From: Elmis aenea
Taxonomy: Eukaryota; Arthropoda; Insecta; Coleoptera; Elmidae
Length of the DNA stretch: 64,000 nt
NCBI GenBank assembly: GCA_947652605.1
Contig: OX393578.1
Coordinates: 61,511,415 to 61,575,414, forward strand
Direction: 5' to 3'
The first letter of the stretch is position 1. Each line of letters begins with the position of its first letter. Below the pieces are notes generated by a model that saw only the letters and a list, made by a program, of their open reading frames with translations, was not told the DNA's origin and made no database searches. Below are positions 10,025 through 21,328 of the stretch, piece by piece. A program made the translations under genes and the position numbers.

Positions 10025-10296
10025 TATATTTTAATAAGCTATTATTAGGTTGTAATTGTTAGTCACCCTTTGTAGAGTATTTTGAACCTGTGATAATTTT
10101 ATAATAGTCAAATTATTATGTAATTTTATATTGTATATTACTTGTTTTAAATAATATACCAATACTGGTTTTCATTTTAATGGTTTTATTTTTATGTGAA
10201 ATTTAATGCAGTATTTTTACTAGTAAAAACGAAGTAATTTTGAAAACTCAAGTGTTCTAGCAAAAAACAAAATTGTTTCCAAATCACATCATCTCC
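10025..10296. other. 3' flank of the Bcl-2-like gene
   Basis: AT-rich sequence with no open frame or repeat I can name. No perfect AATAAA lies close to the stop codon. Confidence 0.4.
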
Positions 10297-10543
10297 AGGT
10301 ACGGGAATATTACATGGTCTGTAAGATCGCCAGAACTGAGAGCATACGATTACTTCTTGTGGACATATTTAAAAGAGACTTTTTTCCACAACACATAGAA
10401 GAATTCAAGTAAGAAATTAACCACAAGTTTATCAACTTTCTGTGGGTATGCTGTCCTGTGTTATAAGCGACTTACAACTAAGGATTATTGAAGGTATTTT
10501 GCGTAGTGAAAGTTCTTTTAGGAACGTAGTGTTTGGAGCTTGA
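10297..10543 (+). pseudogene. C-terminal relic of a mariner-like transposase
   Basis: One frame reads ITWSVRSPELRAYDYFLWTY, the third catalytic block of mariner-like transposases (compare RSPDLNPLDFF in the element at 6456). A stop and frame changes follow, then DLQLRIIEGILRSESSFRNV near the natural C-terminus, with a stop at 10541-10543. No N-terminal or first-Asp block is present and no terminal repeats were found. It is an old fragment between the Bcl-2-like and NCKX genes. Confidence 0.7.
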
Positions 10544-11099
10544 AAACTTTTAGTTTAAAATTGTAACCTATGCTTCATATTTGCTTTAAATAACATCCTT
10601 AGACATACAAATAACAAATATTTAAGTTACGAAATCGTCCATTTCATTGGCCTTAACAGGACCAAATCTGTATCACCTTTTGTAGCCTTTCATTGTTTTT
10701 TTTTTGTACACAATGACAATCTTTTGATTATTCATCTATTAGTTGACTGTTCAACGCATTCATAAAATACCAAGTAATCGTTCATTTCATTGGTCCATTC
10801 TTGATTTACTTTCAAAATGTTATTAACTTGCGCCTCCACCAAATATTTATTGTTTTGGCACGCTTTCTTTAACAATTTTTCCGTTATGACGATTAGTTTT
10901 CTTCTATTCCCCAAATATTTGAGTTTCTAAAGCTACATCTTCTGCTAGTCTCGGTACCAGCAAATGTAGAGCGCTTTGGATGTGGGATGTTGGCATATTT
11001 ATTCACATACCCTAATTTTTGATTGCAGAGTCTAATAAGAGTTTTGGGTGGCACAGCAAATGTGAATTTTTGGCAGCGGGGTATCTTGAGCATTTCCAA
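10544..11099. other. Intergenic stretch with dispersed CGCCTCCACCAAAT motif
   Basis: Short minus-strand open frames (10732-10914, 10893-11099) show no recognisable domain and are probably repeat-derived. 10831-10844 is one of five occurrences of the CGCCTCCACCA-type word in the window. Base composition changes sharply to GC-rich after 11100. Confidence 0.45.
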
Positions 11100-11231
11100 C
11101 CGTAAACAGCTGCTCCGGGGGTGGGGTGTACACCGGGTGGTGCACTAGCGCAGACTGCGCGGCCCGGCTCCGTATCGAGCGGCTCAGTCCGCGCCCGGCC
11201 TCGCTGCGGCAATGACCGACCGTTTGACGCT
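11100..11231 (+). promoter_or_regulatory. GC-rich promoter/5' UTR of the NCKX gene, with uORF
   Basis: This is the most GC-rich sequence in the window. A TCAGTCC initiator match is at 11184-11190. With +1 at 11186, TGACCG at 11213-11218 lies at the DPE position (+28 to +33) and fits five of six consensus positions. No TATA box is seen. An upstream ATG at 11212 opens a seven-codon frame whose TGA (11233-11235) overlaps the main ATG as ATGA. Start site and UTR are predictions only. Confidence 0.45.
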
Positions 11232-11945
11232 ATGACCCACCGCGCCGCGCTCCTCTGCGCGCTGCTGGCGCTGCTGCTTGGCTGCTACGCGCACCGGCCC
11301 GCTGAGGACGACATCCAAAATGCCACCTTCACGATCTTCATCAACGAGACCAAGGAAAAGGATCCTCTTTTTCCAAAGGATCTCTTTACTATATCACAGA
11401 GGCGTTCAGGAGCAATCATCCTGCACGTCCTGGGGGTGGTTTACATGTTCGTCGCGCTGGCCATCGTGTGCGACGAGTTCTTTGTTCCTTCTTTGGACGT
11501 CATTATCGAAAAGTTCGACATCCAAGACGACGTGGCGGGCGCGACCTTCATGGCGGCCGGGGGTTCCGCACCTGAGCTCTTTACTAGCGTTATTGGAGTG
11601 TTCGTTTCTTTCGATGACGTAGGAATTGGTACCATCGTAGGCTCCGCTGTATTCAATATTCTGTTCGTCATAGGCATGTGTGCAATTTTCTCCAGAACCG
11701 TACTTACTCTCACCTGGTGGCCGCTTTTTAGAGACTGTTTTTTTTATTCCATCAGCCTTATTACCCTTATCATTTTCTTCGAGGATAACCACATCTATTG
11801 GTACGAGGCGCTCGTGCTGTTCGGCTTTTATATTTTGTACGTCAGCTTCATGAAATGGAATCAACCGACAGAAAGATTCGTCAAGAAAATTTTGTACAAG
11901 AACAAGGTTACAAGAGTTCGAAGTACAGACCAGCTCATGCCTACA
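11232..11945 (+). CDS. SLC24/NCKX-type K+-dependent Na+/Ca2+ exchanger, first coding exon
   Basis: Encodes residues 1-238 of a plasma-membrane antiporter that exports Ca2+ and K+ in exchange for Na+. Residues 1-20 form a signal peptide (basic start, then an Ala/Leu core). Two N-glycosylation sequons, NAT (30-32) and NET (38-40), lie in the extracellular segment. A transmembrane helix follows at about 60-80. The alpha-1 repeat, with GSAPE (111-115) and [10 protein letters not shown] (133-142), carries cation-coordinating residues. Further helices lie near 142-155, 165-183 and 189-206, then a basic cytosolic stretch, [17 protein letters not shown]. The exon ends at a codon boundary with donor GTAAGT at 11946. 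An in-frame ATG at 11121 exists, but starting at 11232 puts the signal peptide at the N-terminus. The sequence resembles the fly CG1090-type members of SLC24. Confidence 0.88.
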
Positions 11946-13302
11946 GTAAGTATACCTTACATTATCCTATCAATTCTTTAAAAGAAGAACCCAAAAAAAA
12001 TTAAATAAATCTACTACAAGTTCACACACTTTAATTTTACCACTAACAAATCGATTATTAAAAAAAATTGCGAATAACATCCGAATACGTTCTCCATCTT
12101 TGCAATAAAATATTCTTTAGCATGCAAAGTCTCAAAAACGTTGAAAAATTAACTGAATTGATCAAACTTTGCCCTAAGTGGCAAAAATTTCCAAGTCCCA
12201 ATAATTGTGCAAGTGTTGGGGAAGGCATAAAGACCTTGAAGGTAAGATAAGTGCAAAGAAATCTTTATCGCCAAGATACTTGTCCAACAACATTTCACGT
12301 CCAAAGTTAATAAAAAGTTGACCTAATTATTTTCAAAATTTATTTCACTCGTCATTGCGCCAAAATACAAACAATAAACAAATATTCTATGTTCAGTAAT
12401 AATAATTTCGACATTTCTCGGTAAAAATAGCATTTTTAAAATTTTATTTAGCGCGCTGATTGATTTTCCACTAATTAAAAAAGTGATCGAGCAGCAGTTG
12501 TAATTGCGATATAAGTAATCTCTGTATGTGTAACACGCAAATTAAAATAATCTCGCTTCAATAACACAGCACTGATACCAATGAAAATAGGAGAATGTAG
12601 GTGGTTATAATCAGCAGAGGAAATTATTTTATCATTCTGCATGCCGATTTCAAATTGAATAGCTGTAATAGTTAAATAATTTAGTTTTTTGCTCATGATT
12701 TAATGAAACAAACCTCTTTTTGCAACAGCGCAGAGCATCTTCGATTTTTTGCTTCACTGAACTTGCAGCAATAAAAATTACTAATGCATTTGCGACATTA
12801 TGCAGCGAACATGTTTGATACACAATTTATTTATACCGACGTTACTCCAGGTCAAAAAATCGTACGTGCGTGCGTACGCTTCGGTTCAAATTAAAATGAA
12901 AAGCACTGGAATTATTGCATTTTATAACGCAAGATTACGGTCACTCATAAACTGTGCAGTAAATTAAACGTAAGGAATTTTAATTTTTGAGCTGTGTTTT
13001 TACGGAATTAAGTGAATGTGGCTGTTTGGCTGCACGATCGATATAATACCCCGTGGTGGTCGTATCTTGCAAGGCAAAAAAATAAAGCAAGCTCACGAAT
13101 GGGTAGTAAGGCATTTATTTAAAGGAAACTTTAACCAAAGATTGTAAAGTTCAGTGGATAGTAAAAACCGTGTTTTAGACTCATTAAATCGATATGACGT
13201 CACGGCAGTTAGCTGTATCCTTAGATCATAAAGGCTGTATCGTGATTTTGTATATTTAGAACACGTGGACTATGATGCATGGTCAGAATTTGTTTAACGA
13301 GA

Positions 13303-15100
13303 ATATTGCCAAAAATATACCCTTAGAAATATTCTTGTAAAAGTTTAGAAAATTGTGTATTTGGCTTCATGGTTTGTAAAAATGTTAAACAATATCTACT
13401 CAATGTATAACAGCAACAAAGTTGGTCAGAAAGCGATTAAAAACATTGTTTACATCTCACGAAACTTCTTCAAAATTTGCCAAAAATATACCTTAGAAAT
13501 ATTCTTGTAAAAGTTTAGAAAATTGTGTATTTGGCTTCATGGTTTGTAAAAATGTTAAACAATATCTACTCAATGTATAACAGCAACAAAGTTGGTCAGA
13601 AAGCGATTAAAAACATTGTTTACATCTCACGAAACTTCTTCAAAATTTGCCAAAAATATACCTTAGAAATATTCTTGTAAAAATTTAGAAAATTGTGTAT
13701 TTGGCTTCATGGTTTGTAAAAATGTTAAACAATATCTACTCAATGTATAACAGCAACAAAGTTGGTCAGAAAGCGATTAAAAACATTGTTTACATCTCAC
13801 GAAACTTCTTCAAAATTTGCCAAAAATATACTTTAGAAATATTCTTGTAAAAGTTTAGAAAATTGTGTATTTGGCTTCATGGTTTGTAAAAATGTTAAAC
13901 AATATCTACTCAATGTATAACAGCAACAAAGTTGGTCAGAAAGCGATTAAAAACATTGTTTACATCTCACGAAACTTCTTCAAAATTTGCCAAAAATATA
14001 CCTTAGAAATATTCTTGTAAAAGTTTAGAAAATTGTGTATTTGGCTTCATGGTTTGTAAAAATGTTAAACAATATCTACTCAATGTATAACAGCAACAAA
14101 GTTGGTCAGAAAGCGATTAAAAACATTGTTTACATCTCACGAAACTTCTTCAAAATTTGCCAAAAATATACCTTAGAAATATTCTTGTAAAAGTTTAGAA
14201 AATTGTGTATTTGGCTTCATGGTTTGTAAAAATGTTAAACAATATCTACTCAATGTATAACAGCAACAAAGTTGGTCAGAAAGCGATTAAAAACATTGTT
14301 TACATCTCACGAAACTTCTTCAAAATTTGCCAAAAATATACCTTAGAAATATTCTTGTAAAAGTTTAGAAAATTGTGTATTTGGCTTCATGGTTTGTAAA
14401 AATGTTAAACAATATCTACTCAATGTATAACAGCAACAAAGTTGGTCAGAAAGCGATTAAAAACATTGTTTACATCTCACGAAACTTCTTCAAAATTTGC
14501 CAAAAATATACCTTAGAAATATTCTTGTAAAAGTTTAGAAAATTGTGTATTTGGCTTCATGGTTTGTAAAAATGTTAAACAATATCTACTCAATGTATAA
14601 CAGCAACAAAGTTGGTCAGAAAGCGATTAAAAACATTGTTTACATCTCACGAAACTTCTTCAAAATTTGCCAAAAATATACCTTAGAAATATTCTTGTAA
14701 AAATTTAGAAAATTGTGTATTTGGCTTCATGGTTTGTAAAAATGTTAAACAATATCTACTCAATGTATAACAGCAACAAAGTTGGTCAGAAAGCGATTAA
14801 AAACATTGTTTACATCTCACGAAACTTCTTCAAAATTTGCCAAAAATATACCTTAGAAATATTCTTGTAAAAGTTTAGAAAATTGTGTATTTGGCTTCAT
14901 GGTTTGTAAAAATGTTAAACAATATCTACTCAATGTATAACAGCAACAAAGTTGGTCAGAAAGCGATTAAAAACATTGTTTACATCTCACGAAACTTCTT
15001 CAAAATTTGCCAAAAATATACCTTAGAAATATTCTTGTAAAAATTTCGAAAATTGTGCATTTCGATTCATGGTTTGTAAAAATGTTAAACAATGTATACA
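13303..15100. repeat. Homogeneous 170-bp satellite array B (about 10.5 copies)
   Basis: The word CAAAATTTGC recurs at 13471, 13641, 13811, 13981, 14151, 14321, 14491, 14661, 14831 and 15001, an exact period of 170 bp. Internal copies differ by single bases: AAATTTAG for AAGTTTAG in the copies beginning near 13650 and 14670, ACTTTAG near 13830, and one extra C in the first copy. The last copy is partial and more diverged (ATTTCGATTCATGG), fading out near 15100. The near-identity implies recent amplification or gene conversion, though an assembly effect cannot be excluded. Confidence 0.97.
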
Positions 15101-16784
15101 AATGTGGATTTGCAAGCTTCAACTTTTTTTTATTGCTTATTGTTAATAAAACGGGCCCTTTTTAAACAAATAGGCCATTAGAAGCAAGTTTAAAGGTTTC
15201 TTCTAGACGATCTACATTATTAACTGAAATATATTTTACGTAAATTTGTTATTTGCGCGGAAGATTAATTATTACATGCTGATATTCTCTTTCCGTTGTC
15301 TGTATTTGATAACGGCTTCTAAAGCTTGGCGCTTCCATTTAAATAACGCGGCTCCAACCTTGAAGTAATAAAAGCTCTACCCCATTTTTATTAATTATTC
15401 TTGTAAATGGATTTATCCAAAAAAAAAACGATAAATATCTTCTTTTATTCCTTACTTTTGTTTTCATATTAGAAGGCTCAGAGCAAAATATGGGTCGCGC
15501 TAAATTACCGCACTTTTTATGCCAGATAAACACGACTTTTGTGTTGGAATCATTTTAGAAATAAAATTATGAAATACTCATTTAAAATTTATAGAAGTCT
15601 GCGCAAAAAAAGGTGATGAAATTTAAATTAGTAGAACACTAATTTTTTGTATTAATTGTTTATTTGGTGGCTTAATAAACCAACAACTAAATTTCTTAAT
15701 TTCTTTTGACCATCTTTGCCCATACCAATCCTTATCGGCAAAGGAACTATCACGAAATGAATAATATCATAAAGAAGAAGATAATTTTTAATACCCGTAA
15801 CATTGTGCAAAACCCAAATGTCCGTGAAGAGATAATCTGAAAGTTATACGCTTCACCAGAGCTTACGTAATAAAAAGAGTTGTTTAGCAGTAACATCATC
15901 GTTTGCCATGAGTAATGATACTTGTGTTTACTTAAATCGTTACGTTATCATGCAACAACCCGGAACCTCCACCATAACTTCCGACAAAATTACAGTATTG
16001 ACCAGAACAATAATTTTAGTGAACAAACTTTCATCTTAATCATTAAATTTTGGAGATACTCCCGATTTTTAGTAAAATGTTGTTACATTTGTGCCAAAAT
16101 CGATTAGACTTAAATATAAAGCTCTTTTATATAGATACGTAAAATGTTTTATTCAGATGGTAAATCAAATTGGTGGCAATTTAATGACACTTTACTATTT
16201 TTAAAATGAAAATAATTGCTACAATTGTTTGTTAATTCTTTTGTACAGTAGTGAGCCGTGCTTCAATTACGCATTCGCTAATAAATTGTCAATATTTATC
16301 CATCCAGGGTTATGGCTTTTGCTATAATACTGCAGTAGGTCACGTTTATGTGTGTGTATGTAGCGATAGAGCTATAATTTTGTGTTAATATTAGCTTTTC
16401 TGACCCACGATTTTTATTACCCACATAAAACCTTCGTGTTTTTACAAAAGGTATTTATACACCTCAGCGTACCTCGATTTGAAATAATTGTTAGTTGCAT
16501 CAATAATTTATAACGACTTTTATGATAGCATGGGAGTAAAAAAGTTTTAAAGCTTAGTAAAATTTGATGTTTGGTTTATTGATGCTATGCATGCTTATGC
16601 CTGTAAATTTATGTACAAAATTGTTTTTATGTAACGAGCAATAATGTTAATGTTTACTGACCTACAAAAAATCACTGAGATATCAATTTAAAAATATACC
16701 TCATAAACGAACTCGAAACCATTGAAACAATATAATAATATTTTTAATAGTAACTGAGCTACTTTAAATAATTGCAAAAATTAA

Positions 16785-17360
16785 AATGAGGTAACCAAAA
16801 AAGTTCGTGTTTTTTTTTAAATACAGATTGCCATGAATATTTTTTAAGTTGTTATCGATAGCACTTGTTACATAGTGTCATCTACTCTAGTAATAATCAC
16901 TCTTTCGTTCGATACATTCAAATTTGCCGATAATAATTGTTTAATTCTTCTTTAAAAATAACTTAAAATGGCAACGAATAAAGCTTTCATTCAAGGTTGT
17001 TTACTCTATGAGTACAAACTCACGCTCTGGGAGACCGAAGATCATTAACAACGACGATATTAAAGAAGTTGTAGAGGCAAATTCCAGCGCAACGTACTTA
17101 GTGCTTGCAGGAAGGTTTAATGTGAGTGATGAAACCATTCGTTTGCACCTTCACCAGATAGGGAAAACTGCGAAAGTTAAGTAGCCGTCTTACCATTTGT
17201 TCGGCAAACTTATCACGCAATGAAAATGAATCTTTTCCTGATCGGTTAATTTGCGTCGAAAAGTGGATACTGTATTCCAATTCTAGAGTTCTTATCATTG
17301 GTTGACACCAACTGATCCAATACCACACACTCCAGAAGCTCCCTTACTGTATGAGGCATA
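16785..17360 (+). pseudogene. Mariner (SETMAR-like lineage) transposase relic, internally deleted
   Basis: ATGGCAACGAATAAAGC at 16968 starts a frame with CLLYEYK, the N-terminal signature of mariner transposases. It then jumps to SRSGRPKIINNDDIKEVV, skipping roughly the second half of the first helix-turn-helix domain and shifting frame. Next come VSDETIRLHLHQIGK, ICSANLSRNENESFPDRLI and EKWILYSN, followed after another shift by HWLTPTDPIPHTPEAP. No second or third Asp block is found. A sequence like GGTAACCAAAAAAGTTCGTG near 16790 may mark the left end. Clearly dead. Confidence 0.8.
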
Positions 17361-20300
17361 GGCAGTTAAAAACTCGAGTTGATGTAATAAAGCAGTCCGT
17401 CAATTTTTTGATTAAGAAACAATTTTGAACTGATCCAGTGAATATTTATTTAGTTTCTTTTAGCCATTTTTACCCCATTTATTCACCCCCCTTTCGATCT
17501 TTCCTTCTTTGTTCTTCTAGATGAGATTCATGACCATGTTTTATGTGCAAGGAGTCGGTTTAGATGACCATACCAAAATTGGCAAGAACTCTAAAAGTGT
17601 ATTACCATTTTTCTTCTTCTCCGTTTTAAAATGTCTTGACCATGAATTTATAGCCGAATTCAAATAACGTTTAAATAACAATTGGGAGTAAGAATTTCAA
17701 ATCTTGACACAACTCTTTGCGTTTTCGTCAAATGTTCTTATGTAATTTTTAATAAAACGCATGGAAAACCGAAACTAACTTTCTTTATTGTGCAAAATGT
17801 GCGTAAAATCACATTTAAAGGGTAATTAATCACATACCAAAGGTACTGAAAGTTTATCGAAGTTACATGTTTCAAATTTCCTGTTTAAAAGTCTGACGTC
17901 CGCTTCATATGTCACGTGATTAAAAGAGTAAACGGATAGAAACTTTTCCCAAGCATGTTGAGCTGGAAAACTAAAAATACCGTTAACCTTTTTTATTATA
18001 ATTTATTTATACCGATTTTAATATTTAAAACCACAACTTGAATATTTTGCGTGTCTTGGTTGAAAGTTTCAATTACTGTTTTAATTCAGATATTATAATC
18101 TACATAGATTACAGTGTTGCGTGGTTCATTTAAAGCCGTTCTGCATAATTTAATGCCCTTAAGACGATTTCACATCTTTTTGAAACATTATTTTCGATCG
18201 GTTTATAAAAGAAATTCGGATGTTTCCTAACGAAAATGATTTTTTAGATTTCTCCCCCTATTTAAGCATATTTTATCTTTTATAAAAGACCATCAGCTTC
18301 TCAAGGAGCTCTCTTTTATTAATAGCTTCACTAAATCGGGTGTATTCCATGCTGGAGTCTTTCACAGCAAGTAGATTATTGATTGGTCACCTGTTTTTGG
18401 CGTAGATATTACGTGAAACCGTTATAAGATACTTGATAGAGGTTCCAGGGTCCTACATTTCATAAATTTGTTCCCCTCATTTATTTTAACGACTTTGATA
18501 GCTAGTGAGTTTGGAAACTAAAATAAATATCCGATTTTATTACTGGAAAAACAGGAAATGTTTAATTTTGAAAGTTTTGGGCCACTTTGAATTGCAAATT
18601 GCTTTAAATTATAATCGTTTAATACAATGTTATAAGCTGAGATAAAATGTTGAAGACGCAGTATTACTAAATAAATGAATAATAAGCTTTTATTTATTAA
18701 TTTTTACAGTACATTTCGAAGGTAAGCACCTTCATATTCAAAGAATAGCGATTAAGCCCAAAAAAAAAACTGACTAATAAGCAAGTAATTGAAGTCATTA
18801 GATGCTTAATTTGCACCAAAAATCTTTCCTTCTCCAAATTTTGTAATGTTATTAGTTCAGAAGTATTCACAGTGCGTTAAAAGCAGTAGCATTTTCAACT
18901 CTTCTCTATAGGCAGATTATTTCAAATCAATAGGTTTAGGAAACTTTGTGAAATTTTAAATCGACTAATCGTTTGCTGGGTCGAGAGTTTTTATATTTTG
19001 GTGCAATAAAGGCGACCCTTTTGCTGATAGGAACGCTAAAGCTTTATATATGAGATAAGAGAGGGAGTACAACACTTTGATCGTTTTAATTTTTATAGCA
19101 AATTGATAACGGTTAAAATGTTCACTATTTTCGGATACCGAGCCTCAGGAGTTGTGTAGGGATTAATTTTCAGGCGTTTTCGTGATAACACATAAATTAA
19201 TTGAGTTCATTAGCATTCCAAAATTCAATTAGGTACTAAACAACATATAGGTGTAATATCTTCATAATAATTAATAACATAAAGTAAAAACATACAAATA
19301 GTTTTAAAAATGTGTACACATGATGTGGTCCAAACATTTTCATTAAATTCTACCAATCGAAAATTGAATAATCAACACAGCTAGTTCAACAGCTACAAAT
19401 ATGTAGCATTTTCAGTTGAGTTCCAATCTGTTTTTAAATTTCAGCTAAACGAAAAAATCTATTTCCCATTTTTTAAAACATATCTTGCTTTTTGGGGTAA
19501 TTTCACTATAATAAGTATTATTTTATGTTGTGTAACTAGAACAGCTTTGTATTGCCAAATAATTGTTCAAAACTATCAACCGTGACGAATTATTAGTAGT
19601 AAGGGATTAGAATAATAGCCCGTTAGGGCCCCGTAATTTCTCTTTTATACATTTTTTATGTAAAGTGGCGTTTCCTTGTTTTTATTTTATCTCAAATATA
19701 GTTCCCTTGAGGCCGCTGTTATAATGAAATTAATAAAATCCACAAAGGGAGTTATTTAGAGTGAATTGCAATGTCTAACATAAAATGCACTGGGTGTTTA
19801 AAAATACACAGCCAAATGCTAGAAGCAGCTAGAATTATGACGCATTTTTGTGATAAAGAAAAAAAGGTTGTTAGAAAAAATTTAAAATTTCATATTTTAG
19901 TATTTTAACCATGAGTAATATCTCAAAAGTCAATAATTTTTGGTTACTTTTACAATTGCTATGGTGCATTTTTAAAGTGAGTTTTAAATTATTAATTTAA
20001 CTTAAAATGAAGTCCAACATTGTAAAAAGATGCTACAAAATATAATTTATAATGATCGTTTAAGTCAAGTATTTTATATTCAAATTTCGTGGCCTATAAA
20101 ATGCTTGTTTTATTTAACTTTATCTGGGACACATAGCTTTGATTCGCGTTAACAGTTACAATGAAAAAATAATTTCACATATCACGCTATGGTTTTTCCG
20201 AAACTGGTGCTGCCTGGCACGAATCTGCAATTTAATTTTTCCACATATGCAGCCTATCTCTGTTCACGTTCGTTATTTTCTGTATCTGTGAACCATTATA

Positions 20301-21201
20301 CATCGCTTAATGTTGCCGAAAAAATATCAAGATAATGATTGATTGGGAGGGCACTGGCATATGTCACGTTGATGGAGGACACAAATTTTTGGCTAAAAAG
20401 TTTAATGTAATGACATGAGGGGTAAAACACAGTATGTGATATGAAAAACATGTTGGAACGATTTGATTTTAACTAAAAGAAGATTTTTTGGTATAAAAAC
20501 CGTTGCTATGGACGAAGAACTTGGTTTTTACTTGCAAAGTAAAGTTGTTTGGAGCAACAGAGCTTTTACTAGAAGTTTTTAATCATTCGGTTCACTATAG
20601 CTAATAGCTTTTAAAAGATATTAGTTCGTTTGTTGCTATTCGTCATATAAATCGACTCAAAATTATCTCTCACTGAAACAAACTCCAAAGTTGTTCATTT
20701 GTATCAATTCCTTCCAGTCTTCTAGATGACTTTCCCTGTGTCAGATTTCAGATAGTAACAAGTTTAAATTGTTCGTGTGTAGTGCATGGAACATCTAAAA
20801 AGTTTCACTAGTTTCGCAGATAACAGCTGGCTTGAAATACAAAGAATGTTCAAGGTTGATAGTTGATCTTAAAAGCTTCAATATCTTGGGGATGTTGACA
20901 TAACTTCACGTGAATCGAAGATATTACTCTATGGAACTTTAGTCGATGATAAGACAGTTGGGTGCACAAGACTGCGAAGTCTTTTATTTGAATGGTGTTG
21001 TGGCTGTTAGGAGGCGATCAATTTTAGTGCAAAAGTTCTCTGCTGTTGACTTGGGGATCAGCGACTTAGTTGCGACAAATTTAGATTTTAAAAAAATTGC
21101 ACGCGTTGAAGAATTTCGTTTTTAAGTTGTCTGTTGTAAAATCGATAGCCGGAAATTACATTTCACTTAATGTTTTTAAGATGTACGAATTATACACTAA
21201 G

Positions 21202-21328
21202 GTGTCGTAATAGTATATTACATAGCAAGAGTCGTAAGAAGCATATTACGCACGAGTGAAAAAGTATTTCCACGAGTGCGTTATTGCTTTACAACTCATG
21301 TTATGTAGCTTACTTTTTCTACGAACAC
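21202..21328. repeat. Foldback element with ~57 bp inverted arms
   Basis: Left arm 21202-21258 (GTGTCGTAATAG ... CGCACGAGTG) pairs imperfectly with right arm 21271-21328 (CACGAGTGCGTT ... ACGAACAC) around a 12-nt loop. Landmarks match in order: GTGT-TCGTA, TACATA, GAGT-GTAA and GCACGAGTG. A second small hairpin, CTTACCGT (21441-21448) with ACGGTAAG (21460-21467), follows. It looks like a palindromic MITE. Confidence 0.65.

Noticed and set aside
11121..11231. In-frame upstream ATG extending NCKX by 37 residues
   Set aside because: The extension is GC-driven and Arg/Gly/Pro-rich, and it would bury the clear signal peptide that starts at 11232.
12870..12890. CGTACG...CGTACG palindromic word
   Set aside because: Too short and imperfect to call an operator or element.
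13303..15100. CRISPR array or coding repeats
   Set aside because: The 170-bp units are contiguous with no unique spacers and contain stops in all frames; the context is eukaryotic.
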